Assembly (NCBI GenBank): GCA_963969595.1
Contig: OZ018415.1
Span: 1,922,001-1,986,000 of the forward strand
Origin: Neckera pumila
Lineage: Eukaryota; Streptophyta; Bryopsida; Hypnales; Neckeraceae
Direction: 5' to 3'
Length of the DNA: 64,000 bases
The notes under the pieces are model-generated. The model worked only from the letters and a program-made list of their open reading frames with translations, did not search any database and was not told the origin of the DNA. This document shows, piece after piece, positions 23,030 to 35,800 of this stretch. The translations under genes were made by a program, and so were the position numbers. How positions within the stretch are numbered: the stretch's first letter is position 1; every line of letters begins with the position of its first letter.

Positions 23030-23859
23030 CCTTGCGGGAGCTCCACAGGGAACCACGGGGAACTCAAGGGGAACTCAAGGGGAACTCATAGGGAACTCGT
23101 TCGGAGCTGACAGAAGGCACGGGGGAACGCGCGGGGAGCGACCGCGGTTACGGCACGACCTTCGGGGCGCGTGCGCGGGAACGGGTGCCCGCGGCCCCAG
23201 GACGACAAGAGAGGGCGGGGAAGCTCGGTCCTCATTTTTGGTGCGTTTTGAAGCGAGAAGTAGTGTTTTGGAGGTGGTGGCCATGGCGTCGTCTCTGCCG
23301 CTAGCTAGCTCTCGTCGACTTCCCGCTTGCCGAACTTCGAGCGTTTGATCGTTAGCCCCGCTGCATTCCTGTTTTTGAAGCTTCTATATTGGTACAAAAC
23401 CGAAGGTTTTTTTGTGGCCATCTCTCGGGGTTTTTGGCGACATAACTGAGAAACTCTTTTGTATTGAATAATTTTCGAGTGTTGGAGTCTGGGGTTTCGA
23501 AAGAGGAGAGGTATCTGCACTGCACTGCGCTGCGCTGCCGGTGAATGCAGTAAGAGAAATCACGTGGAGGTCGTTTCGGTCTTGAAGCACTGTATTGGAG
23601 ACAGCAGTAGCGATGTGTTGGGAATCAGGGTTTGAGGAGCGGGGATTTTGAGGAGCGGGTGAAGGAATTTTGGTATTTATCGAATTGGCGGGGAAACCAA
23701 GGCGGAAAAGAGAGAAGCTTTCTGTGTCTTTTTTTTTCCTCCCCCTTTTTTTTTGTCTTAGCCTCAGAGGTGCAAAGCAGGTGTATGGGCCGGAGCGTCT
23801 TGCCGGCCTCGGAAAGGACGCCGTGAGATAGGAGTAGTGGGATTATTAGTGCAGCAATC
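23030..23859 (+). promoter_or_regulatory. GC-rich promoter and 5' leader of PDS5
   Basis: A sharp change from AT-rich DNA to a CpG-rich stretch (about 23080-23230), preceded by three to four copies of ggggaactcaa (23058-23098). Between 23730 and 23761 a strong pyrimidine tract ending ttag looks like a 3' splice site, and gagaggtatct near 23510 could be its donor, so a 5'-UTR intron (about 23511-23761) is plausible. An in-frame TGA at 23824-23826 lies between this leader and the start codon. No TATA box is evident. Confidence 0.55.
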
Positions 23860-26800
23860 ATGTCGAAGCTCAAAGCGAAGGAGACAGAGCTGATCGACAT
23901 TGGCAAGAAGCTGGGGAAGTCGCAGACGAAGGATGCACTCTCCAGGTCGCTGCTGGTACGTATTTTGCAGAAAATCGAACATGGAATGAGTTTTTACAGA
24001 AAATGTGTTTTCAGCTCCGCTTTTCGCTTTCTTCAGGTTTGGCGCGCATTTCGGTCGTTTTTTGCGGTGATAAGAGTTTGCAGGCAGTTTTAGGATGGTT
24101 CCGAGTATTCTCGAATGGTCCCTCGTTTAACAGTAGGGAAGAATTTTGAAAAATGGACACCAGGTAAATTTTACGGGTCAACAGAAGTTTCGAGAAAAGG
24201 AATCAGGTTAGCATTGAGTTATGCGTTGGAAAGGTGGTTAAAAGTGGCCATGGATGGTTCTCAACTTTTGGCGAAATGGTTCTTCTGTAGAACTGAAAAA
24301 TGGCGTTTTGAGGATTGGTTTTGTTAATTCAAACTGTGCGTCGAGTGGAAGAGGACAGCATTTTTAGGAATCCAGTTTTGTGAAACCTGTGATGCAAAAG
24401 TTGAGAGACTCGAAAACGACCGACGTCGGTATTTACAAACATCTATATTCGAGCTTGTTAGTAGTACCATTGTGGAATTTTAAATAACTGAAGGATTCTG
24501 GACCCCCTGGACTAGGGCTTATATATCGAGACTAGTTAAAGGCTCAACAGTAGGCTGCATACCGTATTTGGAACTAAAAGTGACGGTGCTAGCAGTGCCG
24601 GCCTCCAGAGTATTGTTTTAGCCGTTGCTTGCATTTCAGACTTTGTCACCGGAACAGTTCCCTCTTCTGATTCATCATCAAAACCTGGATGTATGCCCTT
24701 AGTCTACTTAATCCTCATGGTCTTAGTGCCAAAAGTACGTAGTGCCAGGCAGAAGTGCAAGAACTTTATTGGAGAAAGATTATGGGAACGTTTTCCGAGT
24801 CCGTTTGAGTGGAAATACTCGTTGTGGGTAGCCTAAATTTGTATATGCCATTTGCATGCAGAGACCATTCGTCATCCCTTTCTTTTCGTCTTCTTAAGTT
24901 TGTCTTCCAGGCCTACTGTCCCTGTTCTGTGTCTTGTATTGATGTATAATTTTTTCAGTATTTCGAATTTTAAATAGTGGTTTTCAATTCTATGTCTACT
25001 CTCCTATCCTTATGTCGGCTCACTTAACGAAATATCGTGACAATATGGAGAATATTTTTAGGGTTCGGACTTTGTGGAGGTTATCCTTCACCATTTCATG
25101 GTATATCATTGTGTTTCGGGCAATGTCTCCTTCTTAAAAGAGGTCACAGATCGCTTGTTAACTCAGCCGGTATATGTTTCACATAGGGAATGCATGTTTG
25201 GATTGCTTCCGGAAGCTCTAAGTCGTCAATCCGCTGTATTTTCTTTACTAGTCATGCACGTAGGTTATCGCGCTGTTGCTGACATTGTTATGAAACCTGC
25301 TCGCTGATCTCTTCTTAATAGTAACTATGGCCTCCGTGGTAACAGATTTGGATGAATCTCAGCGTATTTCTATTTGCTTGTCAGGATTGTTCGCTGAACC
25401 GTGTTTTGCATGTGCAGCAAGCGTCAACTTTGCTTGCAGAGTTGGATCAGTCGCCTCCACAGAGCACTCACAATGCCATGAAAGGGTGTTCTGAGGCTTT
25501 GGTGTCGACATCTCTGTTGAAACACAAGGACAAGGAAGTGGGGTTACTTGTTGCCATTTGCATCAGTGAAATTATGAGAATTGTGGCTCCTGACGCCCCC
25601 TACAGTGATGACACTTTGAAGGTAGTTTTGTTTTTTCCACCTCGTCTACTATTGCATTATTATTAACGTATGAAATGTTCGAGTAAGATGCAAAAGTGTC
25701 CGTAATTTAGGAAATCGGTAGGGAATTCGTTCCTTCTTGACAATTCCGTGCATTTTAAGCTGTCGTTGTTTTGAAGCTTAGTAGCGTTGCCCTTTTGGTC
25801 GATTGTTTTGCAGGAGATATTCAAGCTTATTGTTACCAGTTTCAAAGGACTTGATGATGTTAATAGTCCTTCATTTTCAAGGAGAGTGAATATTTTGGAG
25901 ACAGTTGCTAAGGTTAGATCATGTGTGGTGATGCTGGATCTGGAATGCGATGATCTTATTTTGGAGATGTTTGAGACCTTCTTTGATACTGCAAGGTATG
26001 CATCAATGGCCCATTGATTAGATTTTGAAAATATCTACATACTGATAGGTTTCTGCCTTCCGAAATCGTTTTCTTACACAGTAGAGTTCCTCATAAATAT
26101 CTTGCTGTTATGAGACTGACGAAATGTTTGTAAATGAAACGAATTCGTTCGTTCCGTGGGGTTTGGCAGTAATGAGCATCCTCATAATGTCTTCTCGGCC
26201 ATGAGAAATATTTTGACTCTTGTATTGGAGGAGAGCGAAAAGATTTCCATTGAAATGGTGGAGGTTATCCTCAAGAACTTGTTGAAGAGAAGCAAGGTAG
26301 GCTTGCCGGTAATCATATTATCTAGGTTGCTTATTACGTCACCTGATAGCATTCGAGTAACTCACATGGGTCCACGACGGGAAATTAATTAGACAATCGC
26401 GGCGCTGATCATTTGCATTGTGGCAATCATGTAGTGCATAAATTCTAGAATCGATTTTTTCCTGTTTGAGTTTTTCCCTCACTGTCTGAGTTGGGCTGTC
26501 TCTGTATTGGCTAAAGGTCATGTTTTCTTAGGAACCCAAATTTTTTTCTTGGAGAATGTAAAGCTTCCTCTTTCTTGACGTTTAATGGGGTTCTTATTAG
26601 CAGGAGGGATCAGCTGCACGCGAGTTGGCAACCGCTGTTGTAGATAAGTGTGCCGAGAGACTGGAACCGTATGTGCGGAACTATCTGACATCTGTCATGG
26701 TGGAGGGGAAGAGCTTAAATAGTGGACTTCAAAAGGATCAACATGAAGTCATAATTGAGCTTTATGGCTGTGCTCCTCTGTTGCTTTCCGGGTTTTTACC

Positions 26801-29800
26801 CAACATCAAATCCGAGCTTGGGGTACAGTCCTGATCTACTTCTTGATTATACGCTTTTGTCATTATTGATCTACTTATTTATTATTTATTGTTATTGTTG
26901 TTATGATTCATTTTAACGTTATGGTTTCCTTTTGGGATTATTGTGAGATGCCTGGGTACTTAGCAGATTTATTCTACATGATCTAAACGCTTGCTTGTGT
27001 TCAATTGCAGAAAGAAATGAATGTGCGTGTAAAAGCAGTTCAATTGTTAGGGCGACTGTTTACTCTTTCGGGCGGACAATTTGCACAAGATTATTCACCC
27101 TTGTTTTCTGAATACCTGAAACGGTTCCACGATAAAGCAGTTGAGGTTAAGGTTGCAGTGATCAACTCAGCTGGAGCTTTATTGGAGGCAGGTTCTACTG
27201 ACGAGCAAGCCACCCAGATTTTTGGTAAGTTTCAGTTATTTTCCCGAGATAGAATTTGATCTGTCAGGATGAAACTAGCTGAGACTTGGTGCAGAAATTT
27301 GTATTATCCAGAGCTTGAATTAGGCAATGCAGGTAGAGATCAGTGAATCTCTTTAATTATATATCTTGTAAGTCCAGCAGCAATTTCTTGACCATTACTT
27401 ACTGAGAACAAGTAACGTGTAGACTTGAATTAGTTCTAGTGCAATTTTTTCAGCATGTTGTACAAGTTAGTTTGTATGTTTTCAACACCTTATCCGGTAA
27501 TTCTGAGTTTCAGTCTCGTACTCATGGAGCTGTAGCCCACAGTTGCTGGTAGGTGCCTGATGTGGTCCCCGACATCACTATGGGCGGTCCCTTAACTTGT
27601 TTTTGAAATGTCTTGGTCGGAATTTGTAGCTGCATTGAAAGATCGGCTTGAGGATGATGATGATAAAGTGCGGATAGCTGTGGTCAAGATTTTGTGTGAC
27701 CTGCTTATTTCTAATCTGGAATCGGTTCCGACTGATTTGTTGCACCGAGTTGCCGAGCATCTCCGAGACAAGAGGGTACATGCTCAAAATTCATATGTGT
27801 TCCCTTTTTATGTTGGCTGTTGCCTTGAGAACTCAGGCTCTGTAGTCAATATCTGATGCTCTGTGGCCCTGTAGCTTGTGTGATGTTGCAGCTATTTGCT
27901 TGACGATTCTTCAACATTCTTGGATTAAGTATTTTTCACAAACTCACTATTGACAATATGGACATATCTTACGAATATTTTGCTGTAGCCATTTTCTATT
28001 AAAAATAATCCGGTACATGTGTTATCATTGATGGTAGGATGGGGTTTTGGTAAATTCAGTAATGTCAATCGCACCTTTTGGGTACTCATTCTACAGGTCG
28101 CTGTTCGAAAGGCTGCCTTGTTGAAGCTGCTGGAATTGTATCAATCCTACTGTAGCAAGTGCTCCGAAGGTTCTGTTGCCCTGGACAAGGAGTATGAATG
28201 GATCCCTGGCAAGATTGTACGATGCTGCTATGACAAGGAGTATGCTGCTCACTTTATCTTTCTATGTACCGGTTTAGATTTCGACGGTGCACTAGAATCT
28301 TCTATGCCGGAGTTCAAGCTAGATAGTTCGTTCATTTCTTGCTGTTTGAGGACTCCGAACTTTTAAGATGTTTGAGCTAATAACTGGAATGCAATCTTTA
28401 AACTTGAACCTGAACTAATAAGAGAATTCTACGACAATCTTGTTGATAGTGCTTTGTTTGGACAGAACTCATGGCTTGGAGATTATGCTCACGGAGCAAC
28501 TTCTCCCAGCTGTAATTTCTGTGGAGCAGCAATCACAGCACTGGGCATTTGCTTTTTCCACTTTCGATGAGAATGAGAAGAAATCCCTTCAGTACATACT
28601 TCTACAGAAACGAAGGTAATTGTTCTGATCTTCATATATGAAAGCTTTCAAGGGTCGATCCATGATAATGTGCAGTTTGTTTTAAGAGACACTGGGCGAG
28701 TCTTTCAATTTATTTTTTATCTTTTTATTATTCGTAATAGATATATAAAAGAGATGATGAGCCGTAGCCCATAAGTTACAGACTGGTTAGACATCATCAT
28801 TTGGCATGGGGTGAGCACATTTGAGCTGGCATGCCAAAAATTTAGTTCACATTTACTATTTTGAGGTCTCGTCATGAGTTTTAATAGTGCAGTGTATATT
28901 GGCTCTCAATGAATAAGGAAACTTTCCTTGCAATTTCCATCACTGGTGATGAAACCAATCTGCAGCATGTTAGAACTTTGCAGAATGCTTGTGAGTAATC
29001 CGATGGAGGAGACAATGAGTTAGGCGTCGCATGTAAAGCGCATGATGAATTTTTTTGGTTGGATGTTCCTCTGCAGGCTGCAACAAGAGATGCAGATCTA
29101 CTTGGCCACTCGGCAGAAAGCTAAGGTAGGCTGCAAACTTGTTTTATCTCAGCGCTGCTCTATACAAAATACTTGCCTTGTTCTTGATTAATTTTCGGCC
29201 GTGTCCAACGGCTCATTCGGCTTACTGTGCTTAGTCAATATTAGTTTACAATTTGCTCCTTATCCAAACGACAATCTATTTCATATTGCAGGAGGAGGAG
29301 ACTCCAGAAGTTGAAAAGAAATTACAGAGCTGCTTCAAGGTCATCAGTAACCATTTTGTTGACCCTCAAAAGGCTGAGGAAAATCTTCAGAATATTCACC
29401 AGATGAAGGATGAAAATGTTTTTACTGCGTTGTCCACATTGCTTGATCCATGTACCTCCATTGATCAGGCTACCACGGTTCGGGTACGTGTGATTGTTTG
29501 TTGTGATTGTGACTTTTTAAATGTCACACTGGCTTGCTTACGTGTGTTATATTTGAGTGTCATATTTCTTTTGGTTTCAAGTATGAGAAGCGTTCGCTAC
29601 TCTTCAATTTTGGGACGGGGATAGGGTCTCTGTTCATGTTGTATGCTATCCTTCTTTAGCTCGGAACATATATGTTCTGTCTACTGCAATGTTCATCCAC
29701 TGTATTTTAAAAATCGAAGGTGGCAGCGTAGAACTTAGATCTTGTGCTTAGTGATTTCTCGAAGATAGAGAAATATGTCTTGTTTGGAATCACAGTCCCG

Positions 29801-32800
29801 ATGATTCGGCGTGCTTTCTGGGTACAAAGCTAAAATCACAAAAACTTGGGTCGTAAAAGCAAAGCATGTAGAGTTGAACTCACGAACTAGGACCGAATAA
29901 TTATTATATATGCTGAAAAGAAATTTTGGCTTGACATTTTTTCTACAATTCTGGATGGTGTGTAGGAGGGTTTATTAAAGGTACTTGGGGAGGAGCATGT
30001 ACAGTACGATTTCATGAAGAGTCTTTCTTCCAAATGTGGCTATTTTTTCTTCAGCAAAGAGCATGTTCATGCTATTATGAAAGAAGTTCTTGTTTATAAA
30101 GATTCTGAAGAAAACAGGCATCTTGTTGTATCGAGCCTTTCCCTTCTATTGGTGAGTGGAATATTCCTTGTGCCATCATGTTGGATGATCTTGACTTAAA
30201 CATTTTGTGCGTGAAAAGGCTATTTCTTGGGTTCTATATTGTACATTGACGCAGTCTTCTTAATACTTTAGCTGCTTCTGTTTAGAGAGTGCAGCTGCTA
30301 GTATATTTTGTCAATGTCAAATTGAATCTTTTAAATCAACCGGAGTTCACAGAGCGTATTGCCTTGAATATATTAAATCATTACATGTTGAGGATCAAGT
30401 GCCTTGTAAGATGACTGCTTTTAGTTCGTTTGTAAAATCCCTGTTGTTCCATTTTCATGGAAAGCTTACCTTTTAGACCTTTTATTTTTTGCAGGAGATT
30501 GCGATTTATTGTCCAGAGTTGTTGGCTGATGCTGAAGAAGACTTGCTGACATTATTGAAGGAACCTGATGAGGCTATTAAAGAAGGTGTTGTACACCTTA
30601 TGTCCAAAGCTGGTGCATCCTTCCGGAATAAAGGGTCATCAACTGAGGGAAGGAGGTACTAAACCAGCGAGCAGTTCTTCTTTCAGATGGATCTCCGTAA
30701 AATTGGTGCCAATCCAGTATGCTTAACATTAGCTAGTTGTGACTGGTGAACAAGTGAACGCTGCTTAAGGCTGTGGTCGTCACCGTGTTGTTTTTGCAGC
30801 AATGTTAACTTGATACTCGAGCAACTATGTTTAGAAGGGAACCGCAAGCAAGCCAAGTATGCAGTCTCTGCAATTGCAGCTATGAGTGGTGACTCTGGGC
30901 TTATGGCACTCTCGGTGCTCTATGGGGTATGTTATTATTTTTGTTGCACAGTTCCGTGCTTGTTTGTCATTAGCAGATAAATAGCTGGTAGCTGTTGTGG
31001 TGTCACTATCTTCTTTGACTGTTCATGACCTTGATGGATGTGGCAGAGGTTGGTAGATAAGTTGGAAGACAACACGCATCTTCCCACAGTTCTGCAGTCT
31101 TTGGGCTGCATTGCACAAAATGCAATGCCCATCTTTGAAACGAGAGAGGACGACATTATCAAGTTTGTGGTTCGGAATGTCCTTAGGCGGACAAGTCCGC
31201 AGGTGAGAATTATTTTAGACTAGCTTGTTAATTGAAGGATTTAGACGTGTAGACTATCTCAGATCTGGACAATGTTAACCCCAAAGTGCTCGAAGTACAG
31301 ATAATTTGATCAATTTTAAAATATCTCAACAAAAAATAGTAACTTCTTGAAAATATGTATGCCATTCATTCATGCAGACCATTGTTTCCTACTTTTCCAT
31401 TCAACGTGCACGTCAAGCTTCTTCAATGAATATATATTAATCCTTGAAGCTTATTTGATGCATACAAATTGGATGAAGGGACGTTTAATATAATTTATCA
31501 ACCACTTGGTGGATGGTTGAGCATTTAGGCGCCAAGAATTAGGACGGTCAATTATGATTTGGCTTTGTTATATTGTTGGCAGGAAGTGGTCGATTATGTC
31601 CCCGACGGTGATGTCCCAAGCGACAATGTGCTCCTGAAGGTTAGCATCAATTTTGTGAACCAGCTACGTTTCAGATATCTTAGAATCTAGCTTAAGTGTT
31701 TTTGAGCAAAGTTTGGCGACTTACCTGGAACATCAATCTGATTTTGATGATTGTTAAAGCCTTGTTGAATCTGATAAATTTGCAGATTTATGCTCTTAAA
31801 GCCTTGGTAAAGAGCTTTCTTCCAAAAATGAATGCACATCAAAGAACACGGCTTCCAGGTCTTCTCAAAGTACTTGTGAAGATTCTTGCCTGTGGAGAGA
31901 TAGCAGATGACATGAAAACAAGGTCAGCTGCTACTTACTATCACTGGTGTCTCTTAGATTGTGTTTCTGTTGCCATTTATGAGATGAGTTTAGGCCATTT
32001 ATGAGATGCGAACCACTGACTTTCTGTACATTGAATATGGTTCTTGAAGTGCAGAGATATGCTGACATACTTAGATATGTGTATTTTTTCTTTTCTTATT
32101 TCACAGTGACACAGATAAAGCTCATCTACGCTTGGCAGCTGCGAAAGGTGTATTGAGATTGGCAAGGCGTTGGGATAGTCAGATTCCCATTGACGTCTTT
32201 CATATGGTGGTTATGACAGTGCAGGTTTGTTTCTCTCAATATTTATATTTTTGATATGGGGTCAGGGAATATATGTGAACAATCGTTTGGCTGTAAAATT
32301 CCTCATGCGTCGTGTGAATGCACTGTGCGAACCCTGTGCTGCTCATGTCAGAACATCAAATTTGAGTTCCACAATCTTCATTATGTTTCATTCACTCAAT
32401 TTAAAAGAATGGCATCTCATAATTATCACTGATGCAGAGAATTTGCTAAATGTCTGCGGAATTTTTAAGCTGAGGGAAACAGTTATTTCTGTCTCTGATG
32501 TGTCGATTTCGGTCTCTGCAGGATCAAGCAATTCATGTCCGGCTTGCTCTTTTAAGAACAATTCACCATTATCTTAAGGATCGGTCACTGAATCTGAAGT
32601 ATGCCACTGCTTACGCACTTTGTGCAGTGGACACAGTGAAAGAGATTGCACTGGAGGTTAACACACTGCTATTCTTTATTATGGCCAATGTGAATGTGGT
32701 TGTTTAGTCTTTTACCTTCTTGCGGTTTTGTGCTTACTCTAGCAGAGGAAAGATATTCATGAGTGTTCAGCTTATTCAAGTTGCATGGTAATCCACACCT

Positions 32801-35800
32801 CTTGTGTCTTAACCCTGAACTCGTGACGAATCCAGGCCCGGCGCTTTTTGACCGACTTCGTGGATGATTATCGTAAAGAAGCTTACAAAGCAGTCAGTGG
32901 GCAATCTGAGAAGAATACTCTTACGTTGCGTCCAGAATATGCTCTTGTGTACCTTGTTCATGTTTTGGCTCACCATCCCAATTATCCTGTAGTTTCTGGA
33001 GACGTTCAACCAGATCCAGTTGCATATGAACCATTCTACAGGTATGTGTTTCATGGTTTATGTCGCTCTTAAGAGTACGGAATAATTATAAAGGCTGAAT
33101 ATGCAGTTGGATCTGAATCAGAGGTGCAACTGCATATCGCTTACTGCGTAGTGGCGGTCATTCATTGAAATGTGTGCTGGTCAGGTTAATTGTCATTGAA
33201 TTCTATTGAACTTGTGTGCTTTTATTCTTCAGTCGTCGATACCACTTGTGTCGTGTTCATTAGAATGTCTTCGTAAAGTTCATATCCTAAAAAAATTGAT
33301 TTTTTTATTAGTGCATGGTTCACAATCCATGTAAAGGAGTCTATATGAGAGAGAACCTATTTATAGCAACTAACCTCGCTTTGTGGCAAATGAACATCAG
33401 AGAATTGGTGTTTTTTCTATGGGCACTCATTCACCAAGAACCAGGTGGAATAAACGAGGCTGGAAAGAAAGATGATGGAGACACCGTGCCTTTGATTCTC
33501 GCTATTCTACGTACTATCAAAGGATATGAAAACGCCGTTGACAAAACTAAGACTGAGGTCTGTTCGAATTTTTGTCATCATTATTGGTGTCCGTGGGCAT
33601 CCATTATACCAAGTTTCGCTATTTCCAGTTGTTTAGTTTAAATGTGTTGATTAATGTGGGTGTTCCCTGCATGGCTTAGTATGTCAAAGATGTCTTCGAG
33701 ATATCAAAGGAATGGGCAAGTATGGCTAAAATTTCAGAGCAGAAACTGGCAACTGTATAGGCTACTTGGAGGCTTACTGGTGCCTGGTGATAGGAAGTTT
33801 CTCGGAGTCTTGTGCCGATGCAGTACTGGCAGATGGGTTCTTGCGACCCTCATTGTGTCTGTTTGTGTCTTTCAGATTTTGTACGAAATATGCGACGTTG
33901 CTATCTTGGTTACTAAGGACATAGCGCAAAAGAAGAAGCTTGTGGAGACGTACCCAGGTGTCATTCCACTTCCAGCTTCTGTATACAAGGTACTTGAACC
34001 TGAACCAGTGGTACCTGTAGCAAAGGGTGCTGAACCAAAGTTAACTGAGGCGAAGGCTCCTGAACCAGAGGCAGTTGAGGAGAAAGCTTCTGAGCCAAAT
34101 GCAGTTGAGACGAAGACTTCTGAATCAAAGGTAGCTGAGGCAAAGACTCCTGAACCAGAGACAGTGGAGGAGAAGGCTGCTGAGCTAATTGCAGCTGAGG
34201 AGAAAGCTTCTGAGCCAAATGTGGTTGAGCCAAAGGCTTCTGAATCAAAGGCAGCTGAGGCTGAAGCGATTGTATTGAAGGCTGGTGAGCCAATTGAAGC
34301 TGAAGCGAACGTTCCTGAGCCAAATGTTTCAGAGTCCTCTGAAAATAAGGCAGCAGAATCTAAGTCCCCTGAATTCAAGGTACCTGAATTAGACGAGCCC
34401 ATGGTGGAAGCAAATGAAACGAAGGTACCTGAGTCAGATGAAATCATGCTTGAGGCAATCGAAGTCAAAGCACCTGAGTCTGTCGAACCCATGGCTGAAG
34501 CAAACGAAACCAAAGCACCTGAACTAATCGAACCCCAGGGAGCTGAACCGAATGGAATCAAGGTAATTGAACCTGCCGAAACCAAGGCAGCTGAACCCAT
34601 TGAATCCACGCTACCTGAACCTAGTGTATTGAAGGCACCTGATACAAATGGGACCAAGGTACTTGAGTCGAATAATTCTGCATCCAAAGCTCCCGAATCA
34701 AGCGCAGTGACCGGGGACGAGAAGACTGCAGTGATTGAAGATAAGGAACCAGTGGAGGAATCTTTGAAGGTGATATTATTACCAGTATATTGCTGTTCGT
34801 TCATTTAAAATTGCACGACATTGTAATCCCTATTCTAATCAGCGCTCTTAAGTGAGTGATTTTACTAGTTTCTTCTTTCATGGGCTTTATTTAGGTTTGT
34901 TAGCAGTATCTTTAAATCTCGAAATGAATTTTTTTGCAGGTGGATGGTAGCCATTTGCCACCTTGCTTTACAGACAAGGAGATTTTAGCAAGATTTAAGC
35001 TCGGAACTTCCTTAAAACCCGACAAGGTACGTACTGTTCTTATCCTCGGAGATTTTCGCTTGTATTGTCTATCTAGGGTGTCTGAGCAAAACCGGGTGCT
35101 TTTTGGCTGTCAAAAAATCAGTTCAATGTGGATGTATTGAAAGCCCAGACTTCTTTCACAGTGCAACCTGACTGTTCTGGATCTTTACCAAGAGATTCTT
35201 CAAGTCAAACATTGAGGAGCGGTTCGTCATGTTTTATCCAATCATTCCTAAACAAATAAGAGCGACTCACCAGTTACGTTTATCCATCTCGTGTCTGTTT
35301 GGATTATAGCCTTCCAGCCCGAGGGGTCGCAAACGAGGAAAACGAGTGTCCAACGGAGATACTGTTTCAGATGCAGCAGTGGAGTTAGAGCAAGGCGAGC
35401 CCACCCCTAAAAAGGGAAAATTCAACCATAATAAACCAGCAAGAGCTGCTACATCTACTGGAACAGGCGTTATAATAAAAGGGCCTTCACGAGGTGGTAG
35501 AAAGTCGGTAGACAAACATGAATCTGGAAAGAAAGCAGGAAAGAAGCCTGAATTGGACAAAGAACCTGAGGAGGAGGTGGACGAGATGACTCCTGCGAAG
35601 CGCAAGCGTGGGCGGCCCAAGGCTTCTGGAAGGAAGGATGATGGAATGAGTGGGGATGAAATGGCAGGGCCGTCGTCAGACACGACTCCTACTACTTCAG
35701 CCAAGAAAGGAAAGCCAGTTACTAGTGACCAACGCACCTTAACTGATTCTGGCAAGAGAAAGTCTGGGCGAACCAAAGCGAAAGCCGAGGAAGATCTACG

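Noticed and set aside
33681..33760. Possible extra PDS5 exon in intron 21 (reads YVKDVFEISKEWA...)
   Set aside because: It begins after a TAG acceptor, but its usable donor gives 40 nt and breaks the frame; otherwise it reaches a stop. The neighbouring exons join in phase without it.
33872..34804. 310-codon open frame on the minus strand
   Set aside because: It is the antisense of the PDS5 acidic repeat exon; codon bias of the repeat removes antisense stops. No domain.
35267..35776. 169-codon minus-strand frame
   Set aside because: Antisense shadow of PDS5 exon 24.
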